Shown here in pieces: positions 10,162-19,041 of a DNA stretch of 64,000 nucleotides; within the stretch, counting starts at the first letter, position 1; each line of letters begins with the position of its first letter. The stretch comes from Verrucomicrobiota bacterium (GTDB lineage: Bacteria; Verrucomicrobiota; Verrucomicrobiia; Verrucomicrobiales; Akkermansiaceae), in contig RDYP01000004.1 of the NCBI GenBank assembly GCA_004293445.1, forward strand, positions 1 through 64,000. The letters are read 5' to 3'. Both the position numbers and the translations under genes were made by a program. Below the pieces are notes generated by a model. That model ran no database searches. It was not told where the DNA came from and saw only the letters and a list, made by a program, of their open reading frames with translations.

Positions 10162-11217
10162 ATGAAACCCAAGCCGTTCTTCCGACTCCTCCCCCTTCTC
10201 GCCATCGCCAGCGCCGCGGCCGATTCCTTCGAACTCAAGGACGGCACCAAGCTCGAAGGGTCCATCCTCCGCGAAGAAGGCTCAGACTACATCGTCCAAG
10301 TCCAAGTGACCAAGTCGATCAAGGACGAGCGCCGGATCCCAAAGTCCGATGTGATCGCACGGATCGCCGAAAAAAAGGACGAGACCGCCTTTGAAAAGAT
10401 CGCCCGACTGGTCCCGACACCCGACCTGCTGAGCGAGGCTCTCTACGCCGCACGCATCCGCCAGATCGAGGATTTCGTGAAGAAATTCCCCGATAGCACG
10501 AAGAAGGCAGCCGCTCTCAAAATCCGCGAAGAACTCGAATCCGAACTCACCGAAATCAAAGCGGGCGGCGTGAAATTCAAAGAGCGCATCATCCCCGCCG
10601 CAGAGCGCGCTCCTCAAGCCTATAGCCTCGACGCAAGCATCGCCCTCAGCGGGATCAAGGCCGCCGTGGATGCCGGCGATGTCCTTTCAGCTCTCCGTGC
10701 TTGGACCCGCTTTGAAACCGATTTCACCGGTAGCAGCGCCCACCGCGAAAACATCGGCTTCATGACCCGCGTCATGAAACAACACCTTGCCAACGTCGTC
10801 AGCACCCTCGCCCAAGTCGACGCCCGCAACCAAGCTCGCAACACCAGCCTCGACTCCATGATCGGCAGCGAACGCAGCCGCAGCCAACAAGCCATCCAGG
10901 AGGAACAGGATACCTATCTCGCAAGGGTCGAGCGCGAAAAAACCGCAGGCATCAAGTGGCTCAGCCTCGACCCTTATGTGAAAGCACCGCTTGAAGAAAC
11001 ACGACGCCTGCTCGAGAACGAAATCCGTCGACTGGAAAGCATCGACCTCTCGAAACTTCCAGACACCGAAAAAATCTTCACCGACACCTACGCCATCGTG
11101 ACACGCCAAGAGGTCACGCGCCAGGAGGCCGATGCCGCGATCTCAAAAGCCCGCAGCGCCAACTTGTCCGCCAGCTACCTCGAGCAACTCTCCAAGCTCG
11201 CACCCGAAGCACCCTGA
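10162..11217 (+). CDS. Secreted coiled-coil protein with N-terminal SH3-like segment, unknown function
   Basis: 351 residues from the ATG at 10162; the open frame extends upstream but overlaps the previous gene. A signal peptide of about 20 residues (ending SAAADS) is followed by a small beta domain with FELKDGTKLEGSI and then a charged, helical region rich in Glu, Arg and Ala with coiled-coil character (about residues 80-345). I recognise no catalytic motif. The N-terminal beta segment resembles those of other secreted proteins in this phylum. Function unknown; context in a co-directional run before hisB suggests co-transcription rather than a histidine role. Confidence 0.7.
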   Translation: MKPKPFFRLLPLLAIASAAADSFELKDGTKLEGSILREEGSDYIVQVQVTKSIKDERRIPKSDVIARIAEKKDETAFEKIARLVPTPDLLSEALYAARIRQIEDFVKKFPDSTKKAAALKIREELESELTEIKAGGVKFKERIIPAAERAPQAYSLDASIALSGIKAAVDAGDVLSALRAWTRFETDFTGSSAHRENIGFMTRVMKQHLANVVSTLAQVDARNQARNTSLDSMIGSERSRSQQAIQEEQDTYLARVEREKTAGIKWLSLDPYVKAPLEETRRLLENEIRRLESIDLSKLPDTEKIFTDTYAIVTRQEVTRQEADAAISKARSANLSASYLEQLSKLAPEAP

Positions 11218-11266
11218 ATTCCGCCAGGCGATCCTCGCCTCTCTTCACCTCCCATTTGCCCACGCC

Positions 11267-11857
11267 ATGAGCCCTCGCACGTCTACCCGCCACCGCAAAA
11301 CCGCCGAAACCCGCATCGAACTCGACATCAACCTCGACGGCTCCGGCGATTCGAAAATCCGCACCGGCATCGGGTTCTTCGACCACATGCTGACCCTCTT
11401 CGCCCGCCACGGTCTCTTCGACCTCAACCTCGACGCCGAAGGAGATCTGGAAGTCGACTTCCACCACACCGTCGAAGACAGCGGCATCACCCTCGGCGAG
11501 GCCATGCGCGAAGCGCTCGGCGACAAACACGGAATCCGCCGCTACGGCTGCTGCCATCTCCCGATGGACGAGACCCTCGTCCGCGTCGTCGTCGACCTCA
11601 GCAATCGGCCTCACCTCGAGTTCCACGCGGCACCCAATACCCCGTCCGCCCCGAATTTCCCCTTCACCCTTGTCGAGGAATTCTGCCGCGCCCTTGCCTC
11701 GAACCTGCGCGCCAACATCCACGTCGAAGTCTTCTACGGCCGCGACGGCCACCACATCGCGGAAGCCATCTTCAAAGGCCTCGCGCGGGCCCTGCGCGAA
11801 GCCTGCGAACGCGACTCCCGCGTCAAAGGCATCCCCAGCACCAAAGAAGCCCTCTGA
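11267..11857 (+). CDS. hisB: Imidazoleglycerol-phosphate dehydratase
   Basis: 196 residues, the usual size of a monofunctional HisB. It dehydrates imidazole glycerol phosphate to imidazole acetol phosphate in histidine synthesis. Metal-binding motifs are intact: FDHML, HHTVEDSGI and GRDGHHIAEA. The frame is open upstream but the ATG at 11267 gives the standard N-terminus. hisH follows after 10 bp, so the two are one operon. Confidence 0.97.
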   Translation: MSPRTSTRHRKTAETRIELDINLDGSGDSKIRTGIGFFDHMLTLFARHGLFDLNLDAEGDLEVDFHHTVEDSGITLGEAMREALGDKHGIRRYGCCHLPMDETLVRVVVDLSNRPHLEFHAAPNTPSAPNFPFTLVEEFCRALASNLRANIHVEVFYGRDGHHIAEAIFKGLARALREACERDSRVKGIPSTKEAL

Positions 11858-11867
11858 TCCAGCCATC

Positions 11868-12497
11868 ATGACCATTGGTATCATCGACTACGGCGCGGGG
11901 AATTTGCGCAGTGTGGCAAACGCGGTCCAAGCGCTCGGCATCGAACCCCGAATCGTCGCCGCTCCCGACGACATGACCGGCCTCAGCCACCTGATCCTTC
12001 CCGGCGTGGGATCCTTCGGTGACTGCATGGCGGAACTGGAAAAACGCGGCCTCACCGCAGCGATCCGTGAATGGGTAGCCTCCGGAAAACCCTACTTCGG
12101 CATCTGCCTCGGCTACCAAATCCTGTTCGACGAGAGCATCGAAAGCCCCGGCATCCCCGGCCTCGGAATCTTCAAAGGAAAGGTCCGCCGCTTCGCTGAG
12201 GACGGACGCAAAATCCCCCACATGGGCTGGAACGCGGCTCATGCGACCCACCCCGACGACCCGATCTGGCAAGGACTCGGCGAAGCACCCTACTTCTATT
12301 TCGTCCACTCCTACTTCCCCATACCCACCGACCCGTCGATCGTTGCGATGACCACCGACTACGGCGACCATTTCGCCAGTGCAGTCCGATCGGGTGCCGT
12401 AGTCGCGACTCAATTTCACCCGGAAAAAAGCCAACAAGCGGGTCTTCGCCTGCTGGCCAATTTCCTTGGGCTCCCCGTCGGGACGGCGGCGGAATAA
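11868..12497 (+). CDS. hisH: Imidazole glycerol phosphate synthase, glutaminase subunit
   Basis: 209 residues. HisH makes ammonia from glutamine for HisF. The class I amidotransferase triad is visible: nucleophile Cys in GICLGYQ, His and Glu in FHPEKS, plus the GAGNLRSV N-terminal loop. hisF is not in the window, so the histidine genes are dispersed. The gene converges on the cytochrome gene with 37 bp between stops. Confidence 0.97.
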   Translation: MTIGIIDYGAGNLRSVANAVQALGIEPRIVAAPDDMTGLSHLILPGVGSFGDCMAELEKRGLTAAIREWVASGKPYFGICLGYQILFDESIESPGIPGLGIFKGKVRRFAEDGRKIPHMGWNAAHATHPDDPIWQGLGEAPYFYFVHSYFPIPTDPSIVAMTTDYGDHFASAVRSGAVVATQFHPEKSQQAGLRLLANFLGLPVGTAAE

Positions 12498-12534
12498 AGG
12501 CCACCGCCTGCGATTCCGGAGGGGTGTTACCGAC

Positions 12535-14082
12535 TCACAGTCCGTTAACCACCTCGCAGCCCGGCAACTTCTCCTTGAAGGCCTTGATCCCGGCTTCGTC
12601 GACCCCGCTGCGCCATACGTAGAGCTTTTTCAAATTCGGCAGGTCCGCCAACTTCAGGATGCCAGCATTGGTCACCTGAGTGCCATAAAGATTCAAGGAC
12701 TCGAGCTTGGGCAGCTTGGCCAAGACCTCGACCGAAGCATCGGTGACCACCGTCTCCGAAAGCCGTAGGACCCGCAGATCCGTGGCACTCGCCAGCAATT
12801 TGACCCCCTGGTCGCTGATCGTCGTCGCCGACAGATCCATAGCCACCATCGCCGGCAAAACCGGCCCCAGCATCGCCAGACGCTCGTCACCGAAGGCCTT
12901 GCGCATGCTCACCGCGGTGAAGGTCACCCCGCTCGAAGACTGGGACTCGAAATTCAGCGACGCCGGAAACTCCGCACGCAAACGCTCCACCTCGCCCTTC
13001 ACCGTCTCGCGCTTGGCCGCCTCCGCTCGCGCCGCTTCGGCCGCAGCCGCTTGCTGACGTGCCAAAACTTCCGGCGGCACCAGCTTGGAAATCGCCGCCT
13101 TCACCTCCTCGGTCGCCTCGACATCAGCCACCTTGGCGTCCTTCGACGCACCCGCGTCGATCCACCACTTGACCAGCACCACCTCGTGCGACTCCAAGTC
13201 CTTCTTGCCCTCAGGTGGCATGTGCTCGTCGTCGTCTTCCGGCAACTCCATGCGCACCACGATATTGCTGTCCGAGGATTCCCCGTGAACGATGCCGTCC
13301 CCTTCCTTGCCCCCCTTGACCAGCAATTCGTAGTCATCCATCCGATACTTCCCCTTCTGCTTCTCCGCATTGTGGCAGGCGTAGCACTTTTGCTCCAAAA
13401 TCGGCACGATGATATCGCTGTAAACCACCTGCTCTTCCGGCGGCTTCACCGCGACCAAGTCGTCCACTTCCACCGCTTTGACCTCCTTGATCGGCAGCCC
13501 CATCGCCTTCCGCACCGGATTCGGCGCATATTTTGTCAGATAGTCTTCTCCATGGGTCAACGAAGCCCCGTCATGGCTGGCAAACCCCATGATGACCGAA
13601 CTCGCAAGCAGCATTCCGCGGTAAAACCACACCCCGCGCCCCTCGGAAGCATCGACCCAGACCTTGACGATGAAAGCGCCAATAATCACGCAGGCGAACA
13701 GGATCCCACCGTTGAGATGCCGCTCGGCCAACTCCGTGCCGTAATCACCCGGCATGGAATAATAGAGCACAAAGCCCAGCAACACCGCCACCACCGCCGA
13801 AGCCGATGCAAAAAACAGGGGGACCAGCGTCGACGACGACTTGTCCTTCGAAAACAAGCGACCGGCCTCCAAAACCATCACCAGCAGCAGCATCCCGATC
13901 GGCAGGTGAAGCACCACCGGATGGAAACGCCCGAGGAATTTCGCCAAGTCAGGCAAGCCATCCTCCGGCGGTGGACCCGCCCAAAACGGCAAAGCAATCA
14001 AAGAAACAATCACCAACAATCCAAACAGAGTCAGGATCCAGGGGCCTCTTTGCGAACGGCGGGATGGGGCGGAATCAGTCAT
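12535..14082 (-). CDS. Membrane c-type cytochrome with leucine-rich repeats (PVC type)
   Basis: 515 residues. About five membrane helices occupy residues 13-190 (a DUF2231-like membrane domain). Next comes one c-type heme site CYACH in the Planctomycete-type cytochrome context, with the later HMPPEGK segment and WIDAG. A helical Ala/Glu linker follows, and three to four leucine-rich repeats finish the protein (about residues 410-510). It is probably a periplasmic-facing electron carrier or sensor. Similar proteins occur in PVC bacteria next to DUF1501 and glycoside-degrading genes. It is divergent from the subtilase gene. Confidence 0.85.
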   Translation of the reverse strand: MTDSAPSRRSQRGPWILTLFGLLVIVSLIALPFWAGPPPEDGLPDLAKFLGRFHPVVLHLPIGMLLLVMVLEAGRLFSKDKSSSTLVPLFFASASAVVAVLLGFVLYYSMPGDYGTELAERHLNGGILFACVIIGAFIVKVWVDASEGRGVWFYRGMLLASSVIMGFASHDGASLTHGEDYLTKYAPNPVRKAMGLPIKEVKAVEVDDLVAVKPPEEQVVYSDIIVPILEQKCYACHNAEKQKGKYRMDDYELLVKGGKEGDGIVHGESSDSNIVVRMELPEDDDEHMPPEGKKDLESHEVVLVKWWIDAGASKDAKVADVEATEEVKAAISKLVPPEVLARQQAAAAEAARAEAAKRETVKGEVERLRAEFPASLNFESQSSSGVTFTAVSMRKAFGDERLAMLGPVLPAMVAMDLSATTISDQGVKLLASATDLRVLRLSETVVTDASVEVLAKLPKLESLNLYGTQVTNAGILKLADLPNLKKLYVWRSGVDEAGIKAFKEKLPGCEVVNGL

Positions 14083-14254
14083 GAGAGGGTCTTTCTACGG
14101 GCAAGCTGGGCGATTTTTTCGCGCGTTCCACAGGAAAGATCAAACATCAACATCAGAGAAACCCGACTCCGCCTGCCACAGCAGCCCACCGAAGCCATCC
14201 CCACTCCGAAATTTCACGCGACCCACTCCACCCCGCCGGGTTAAGAAACCAGTC

Positions 14255-15814
14255 ATGAACTCCCGCACCACCCACGCTCTCATCCTCGCCGTCACCCTCG
14301 GCGGCGGATTTGCCGGATGGTGGCTCACCCACAAAAGCATCCCCAAAAGCCCACCCAAAAAAACCGTCGCCGCCGCCCCTGCCCGCATCCCCGACGATCC
14401 CCGCCCGCGCGCGGCCAAGCGCGCCAAACACAGCACGCAAAGCGATCGCAGCGACCCAGCCGCCCGTGACGCGGGCGCTCTCGAAAACCAACGGTGGCTC
14501 AGCTTCGCAGATCAGGCCGCGCTCGATCGCTTCCGCGCCGCAGCCGCAGAGCGGGGCATCGCCATCCTTGGGACCATCGATCGCCTCCACACCCTGCATG
14601 TGGGATTCTTGTCACCGGACGACCTCGCCGCCTTGCTCGATGGCTCGGAAAAAAGCGGTTTCATCTTTCCCGTCGAACTACCCACTCCACGCAGCGCCGG
14701 TATTCAAGAGGGTGCGGTCGGATTCGGCGACGGCCTCCTCGCGTGGCTCGGCATCGATGGCGATCACTCGAATTTCGGCCGCGGCGTGAAAATCGCCATC
14801 CTCGACACCGGATCCACCCTCCCCGGCGCGGACAACCACTTCCTCATCCCCGCCCCGGAAAACCCCAGCGATTGGAACGGCCACGGTACCGCCGTCGCCG
14901 ACCTGATACGCCAAATCGCCCCCGCCGCAGAACTCCAGTCATGGCGCATCGCCAATGACGACGGGCAATCCAACAGCTTCCTACTCGCCCAAGGCATCCT
15001 CGCTGCCGTCGACGCTGGAGTGGACATCATCAACATCTCGATGAGTTCCTACGGGCAGTCCGATATCCTCCGCGACGCGGTCGACCTCGCCCACCAAGCG
15101 AAGGTCCGGATCTACGCATCCGCAGGCAATGAAGGCTATCGCCAAACCGCCTACCCCGCCGCCTACGACGGAGTGATCGGAGTCGGCGCGATCGATGCGA
15201 ATGGCAGCCACCTCGAATTCTCCAATTCCGGCACCGTCAGCATGACCGCACCCGGCCTCGATCTGGTCACCGCTTGGACCGGCGGACAAAGCATCTACTT
15301 CTCGGGCACCTCCGCCAGCGCACCCATCGGCGCCGCGGTCCTCGCCGCAACCATGTCCCAAGGCAGCCCCACAATCAGCGCAAACCAAGCCTACCAAAAA
15401 GTCGCCGCCCATCTGAACGAAGCCGGAGCCCCGGGACCCGACCCTTACTACGGCAGCGGCTTCGTCGATCTCGGGCGCATTCTCAGATCCAACCAACCCA
15501 ACTTCACCGACGCTGCTATCGCCTCCCACCACTTCACCACAGCCCCCAGCGGACGGACGCAAGTCGAAGTCGTCGTGCAAAACCGCGGCAACACACTCCT
15601 CGTCAACACCCCCGTCCAAGTCACCACCCCCTCCGGCACGGTGACCATGAACCTCACCAGCCTGCAACCAGGACAAATCGGAACTTTCACCCTGCCCATC
15701 CAGCTCCACAAGGGCAGCGCGACCGTTCACTCCCAGGTCCAAACCCAAACGAGGGACTTTTCACCGTCAAACAACCGTCGCACCGATGTCTACAAATCGG
15801 CACAGAATCCTTGA
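14255..15814 (+). CDS. Secreted S8 subtilisin-like serine protease
   Basis: 519 residues from the ATG at 14255; a longer frame from 14081 lacks a better start. An N-terminal hydrophobic segment (about residues 8-24) serves as a signal peptide or anchor, followed by a basic Pro/Ala linker and a propeptide-like domain to about residue 165. The catalytic triad is intact: Asp184 in LDTGS, His210 in GHGTAVA, Ser353 in GTSASAP. The C-terminal 100 residues form a CARDB-like beta domain. It overlaps the next gene by 29 bp, suggesting coupled production of two exported peptidases. Confidence 0.9.
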   Translation: MNSRTTHALILAVTLGGGFAGWWLTHKSIPKSPPKKTVAAAPARIPDDPRPRAAKRAKHSTQSDRSDPAARDAGALENQRWLSFADQAALDRFRAAAAERGIAILGTIDRLHTLHVGFLSPDDLAALLDGSEKSGFIFPVELPTPRSAGIQEGAVGFGDGLLAWLGIDGDHSNFGRGVKIAILDTGSTLPGADNHFLIPAPENPSDWNGHGTAVADLIRQIAPAAELQSWRIANDDGQSNSFLLAQGILAAVDAGVDIINISMSSYGQSDILRDAVDLAHQAKVRIYASAGNEGYRQTAYPAAYDGVIGVGAIDANGSHLEFSNSGTVSMTAPGLDLVTAWTGGQSIYFSGTSASAPIGAAVLAATMSQGSPTISANQAYQKVAAHLNEAGAPGPDPYYGSGFVDLGRILRSNQPNFTDAAIASHHFTTAPSGRTQVEVVVQNRGNTLLVNTPVQVTTPSGTVTMNLTSLQPGQIGTFTLPIQLHKGSATVHSQVQTQTRDFSPSNNRRTDVYKSAQNP

Positions 15815-16580
15815 GGCCTTCCTCGCCTGCTGCCTCTTCGCCACCCCCACGAAGGCCGACACAACAACCGCGCCAAACGAGGCCGCCACCCCGGTCAATC
15901 AGCGCCAAACATCAGGCAACACCTGCGGACCCGCCGCTCTGATCTCCTCTTTCCGCTGCGGCAATACCGCATGGCAACGCGGCGCGCAGGCACTTCCGGA
16001 CGGGACCGACCACGAACAGATCGTTCTTTGGATTCGTCGCCACGGACTCCAGCCATCTAGCACGCTGAAAAACCGCAAACGCTGGACCCGCGATGGAATC
16101 AACGTGGAAGACCTCGTCGTCGCCGCCAACGAAATGACCCGACCGCTCTACCTGCCCCCCGTCACGGGCGACGATCTTTTCCTCCGCCGCAGCGAGCGCC
16201 CCGAACAACTCCTCCGCCGGACCCACGAACAGCTCGCGCGATCCCTCGCCAAAGGCATTCCACCCCTCCTCAGCCTTCGCCGCTTCGTCCTACGCAAAGG
16301 CCACTGGACCCCGATCGAAGGCCACTTCATCACGATCACCGCAGTCCCCAGAAAGCTCGCCCGCGAGGAACACAGCTTCGTCATCCGCTACCTCGATCCC
16401 TGGGGTGGGAAGCGCGGCGAAGGCAGCATCAGCCTGCCAAACCACGACCTTCTCCATTCACCCGGCCAAAGCGCGCCCTGCCTCCATGCCATCCTGCCCG
16501 ACGCCCACGTCGGAAAAAATCAGGTCCGCCCCGGCGAAAAAACCGCCCTCGTCCCAGCCGCAATGATCGGACGCTGGTAG
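15786..16580 (+). CDS. Secreted C39/papain-like cysteine peptidase domain protein
   Basis: 264 residues with a signal peptide of about 24 residues. A C39-like catalytic set is visible: Cys47 in NTCGPA, His180 in EGHFITI, Asp204 in YLDPWGG. C39 peptidases cut leader peptides at double glycine; stand-alone secreted versions are less well defined. The start overlaps the 3' end of the subtilase gene, so the two are likely co-translated. It may mature or act with the subtilase, an inference from arrangement only. Confidence 0.75.
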   Translation: MSTNRHRILEAFLACCLFATPTKADTTTAPNEAATPVNQRQTSGNTCGPAALISSFRCGNTAWQRGAQALPDGTDHEQIVLWIRRHGLQPSSTLKNRKRWTRDGINVEDLVVAANEMTRPLYLPPVTGDDLFLRRSERPEQLLRRTHEQLARSLAKGIPPLLSLRRFVLRKGHWTPIEGHFITITAVPRKLAREEHSFVIRYLDPWGGKRGEGSISLPNHDLLHSPGQSAPCLHAILPDAHVGKNQVRPGEKTALVPAAMIGRW

Positions 16581-16589
16581 CCGACTCGC

Positions 16590-17612
16590 TCAGCGGCCCT
16601 CGATGCGCGGCCACCACCAGGCACGCCAAAGGGCACGACGCACCGTCGCCCGCGAGACCTTGATCTTGGCATCCGGGCTTGCCGCGATCGCACCCCGCAT
16701 CAATTCCAAAGTCTCCCCACCGATCACCGCCGGCAAAACCGATGCCGCTCTCAAACGCCGAATCCCCAGCAACGAAGAATACCGCCGCCCCGCCTCCAGC
16801 CAGCCCACAGCCCTCTCCAGCCACTCCGCCCTCGCCGACGCGACCAAGCTCGCATCACACGGATCTCCCACCGGCAGATAGCAGCGCCCCTGCGCCAAAT
16901 CTTCCGGCACATCGCGCAGGATATTCAAAAGCTGCAAACCCTTCCCATATCGCAAGCCCAGCTCCTCCAACTCGCCGGGCGACGCCACCGAAAACCGATC
17001 CCCCAGCGTCAGCAGTCCGATCCTCGTCCAAAAAACACCCACGCACCCCGCGACCCGATAACAATAATCTTCCAGCTCTTCCCCGCTTTTTAAAGCACGC
17101 GGACTTCCAGCCGCCGCAGCCTCGAAGCGCAAAAGATCCAGCCTCTGTCCACCGACAATCACCCCCACCGTCTTCCGCACCGCATCCGCCTGGACCACGT
17201 CCAAAGCGCCCAATCCCTCGAAACACTCCCCGAGGCGCTCCAACAAGACCCGCTCCCCCGCATGCTCCTGCCGCTCAATGAAGGCCGCCAACTTCCTGCC
17301 CCGCCACCCCGCCCCCTTGCCCGCCAATTCATCGGCGAATCCATCCAGCAACTCGAGGCGATCCTCCACCCCCACCGTCTCCGTATCCGCCAAACTGTCG
17401 CTCGCCCGCGCCAAAAGATAACCGAGGCTCAGCGCCGGCTGCATCGGACCCGGCAGCAGTCGCAGACTCAGGTAAAACGAGCGCGATACCGCGCGCAAAA
17501 CTTGCCGGTCGATTCTTTCCACCGCCGCCAAGCAGCCCCACCCAACCCGCTCCCGCAAGCCCCAAGTCACGCCACGCCCCCTCACCCGATCCCCCAAAAT
17601 CCACGGCACCAA
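16590..17612 (-). CDS. Squalene/phytoene synthase family protein
   Basis: About 340 residues. It joins two prenyl diphosphates head to head. The first Asp-rich motif DSLADTE and the second LNILRDVPEDLAQGR are intact, and SRSFYLSLRLLP is the usual N-terminal signature. Whether the product is phytoene or squalene cannot be told from sequence; no carotenoid or hopanoid genes are adjacent. The start is uncertain: the frame opens with TTG at 17612, and a shorter start just before the conserved VERIDRQV segment is equally likely. It converges with the C39-like gene (9 bp between stops). Confidence 0.85.
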   Translation of the reverse strand: MVPWILGDRVRGRGVTWGLRERVGWGCLAAVERIDRQVLRAVSRSFYLSLRLLPGPMQPALSLGYLLARASDSLADTETVGVEDRLELLDGFADELAGKGAGWRGRKLAAFIERQEHAGERVLLERLGECFEGLGALDVVQADAVRKTVGVIVGGQRLDLLRFEAAAAGSPRALKSGEELEDYCYRVAGCVGVFWTRIGLLTLGDRFSVASPGELEELGLRYGKGLQLLNILRDVPEDLAQGRCYLPVGDPCDASLVASARAEWLERAVGWLEAGRRYSSLLGIRRLRAASVLPAVIGGETLELMRGAIAASPDAKIKVSRATVRRALWRAWWWPRIEGR

Positions 17613-17709
17613 TTCCCCAGCCTCACTTTACCGCTGATTTCCTGCCATCCTCATGAAACATTCCCCCCATCCCTCTGCGTAAGCCCTTCTTGATCCGATC
17701 CTTCCGCCC

Positions 17710-19041
17710 ATGAAACCCATCTGTCCCGGTAACCCGCTCGACCGCTACACGTCCCGCCGCGAGTTCCTCCACGTCGGCCTGCTCGGTGGCCTGGGCCTCA
17801 CCCTGCCTCAGTTCCTGCGCCAACAAGCGCTCGGCGCCCAAAAATTCTACGAGACCCGCGAGGGCGTCGCCAAAGGCATCATCCACATCTTCCTCCCCGG
17901 CGGCATGGCCCACCAGGAGTCCTTCGACCCCAAACCCTTCGCCCCCGCCGAATACCGCGGACCTTTCGGAGCCATCGATACCAAAATACCCGGCATCCAG
18001 TTCGGCGAAAAAATGCCCCAGCTCGCAGGCATCGCCGACAAGCTCACCGTGATCCGCTCCATGTCCCACGGCGAGGCCGCGCACGAGCGCGGCACCCACA
18101 ACATGTTCACCGGCTACCGACCCTCCCCCGCCCTCGAATACCCCTCCTTCGGCTCGGTCATTTCCCACGAAATGGGCTCGCGCAACAACCTCCCGCCCTA
18201 CGTCTGCGTCCCCGCCGTCCCCAACGAATTCGCAGGCTCCGGCTACCTCTCCTCCGCCTTCGGCCCCTTCGCCCTCGGCTCCGATCCCGCACGCGGCGAC
18301 TTCCAAGTGCGCGACCTCAACCTCCCCGGTGGCTGCGACGAGTTCCGCTTCGCCCGCCGTCGCTCGCTGCTCGAGACCGTCGACTCCCACTTCCGCACCC
18401 TGGAAAAGTCCGACGTCATCGACGCCATGGACGCCTTTTACCAGCACGCCTACAAATTGATCTCCTCCCAGTCCGCGCGCGAGGCCTTCAACCTCAAAGC
18501 CGAACCCGACCACATCAAAGACGAATACGGTCGCTCCGAGGCCGGACAACGCATGCTACTCGCCCGCCGACTCATCGAAGCCGGCACCCGCTTCGTCTCC
18601 CTCACCGCCGGCGGCTGGGACCACCACGACAACATCAAAGCCGGCATCGAAGGGAATCTCCCCCAAGTCGACCAAGCCATCGCCGCCCTCATCCGCGACC
18701 TCGAACGCCGCGGCATGCTCGATTCCACCCTCGTGATGGTCACTTCCGAATTCGGCCGCACTCCCAAGATCAACCCCACCGGCGGACGCGACCACTGGCC
18801 CAACGTCTTTTCCGTGATGCTCGCCGGTGGCGGCTTCAAGCAAGGCTACATCCACGGCTCGTCCGATGCCCTCGGCGGCGGCGTCGATACCGATGGCGTC
18901 ACCGTCACCGATCTCGCCACCACTATCTACAATCAAATCGGCATCACCAGCGACAAGGAACTCATGGCCCCCGGCGGACGCCCCATCGAGATCGTCGACG
19001 GCGGAGAAGTGCTCGACGTTCTCCTCGCCAAAAAAGCATGA
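17710..19041 (+). CDS. DUF1501 secreted protein
   Basis: 443 residues. The N-terminus has a twin-arginine-like export signal (SRREFLHVG followed by a hydrophobic stretch). The body has DUF1501 family hallmarks: GGMAHQESFDPKP, SHGEAAHERGTHN, GGWDHH and TSEFGRTPKIN. The family has the alkaline phosphatase/sulfatase-like fold and is very common in Planctomycetes and Verrucomicrobia; its substrate is unknown. Its stop overlaps the start of the PPC-domain gene by 4 bp (ATGA), so the two are coupled. Confidence 0.92.
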   Translation: MKPICPGNPLDRYTSRREFLHVGLLGGLGLTLPQFLRQQALGAQKFYETREGVAKGIIHIFLPGGMAHQESFDPKPFAPAEYRGPFGAIDTKIPGIQFGEKMPQLAGIADKLTVIRSMSHGEAAHERGTHNMFTGYRPSPALEYPSFGSVISHEMGSRNNLPPYVCVPAVPNEFAGSGYLSSAFGPFALGSDPARGDFQVRDLNLPGGCDEFRFARRRSLLETVDSHFRTLEKSDVIDAMDAFYQHAYKLISSQSAREAFNLKAEPDHIKDEYGRSEAGQRMLLARRLIEAGTRFVSLTAGGWDHHDNIKAGIEGNLPQVDQAIAALIRDLERRGMLDSTLVMVTSEFGRTPKINPTGGRDHWPNVFSVMLAGGGFKQGYIHGSSDALGGGVDTDGVTVTDLATTIYNQIGITSDKELMAPGGRPIEIVDGGEVLDVLLAKKA

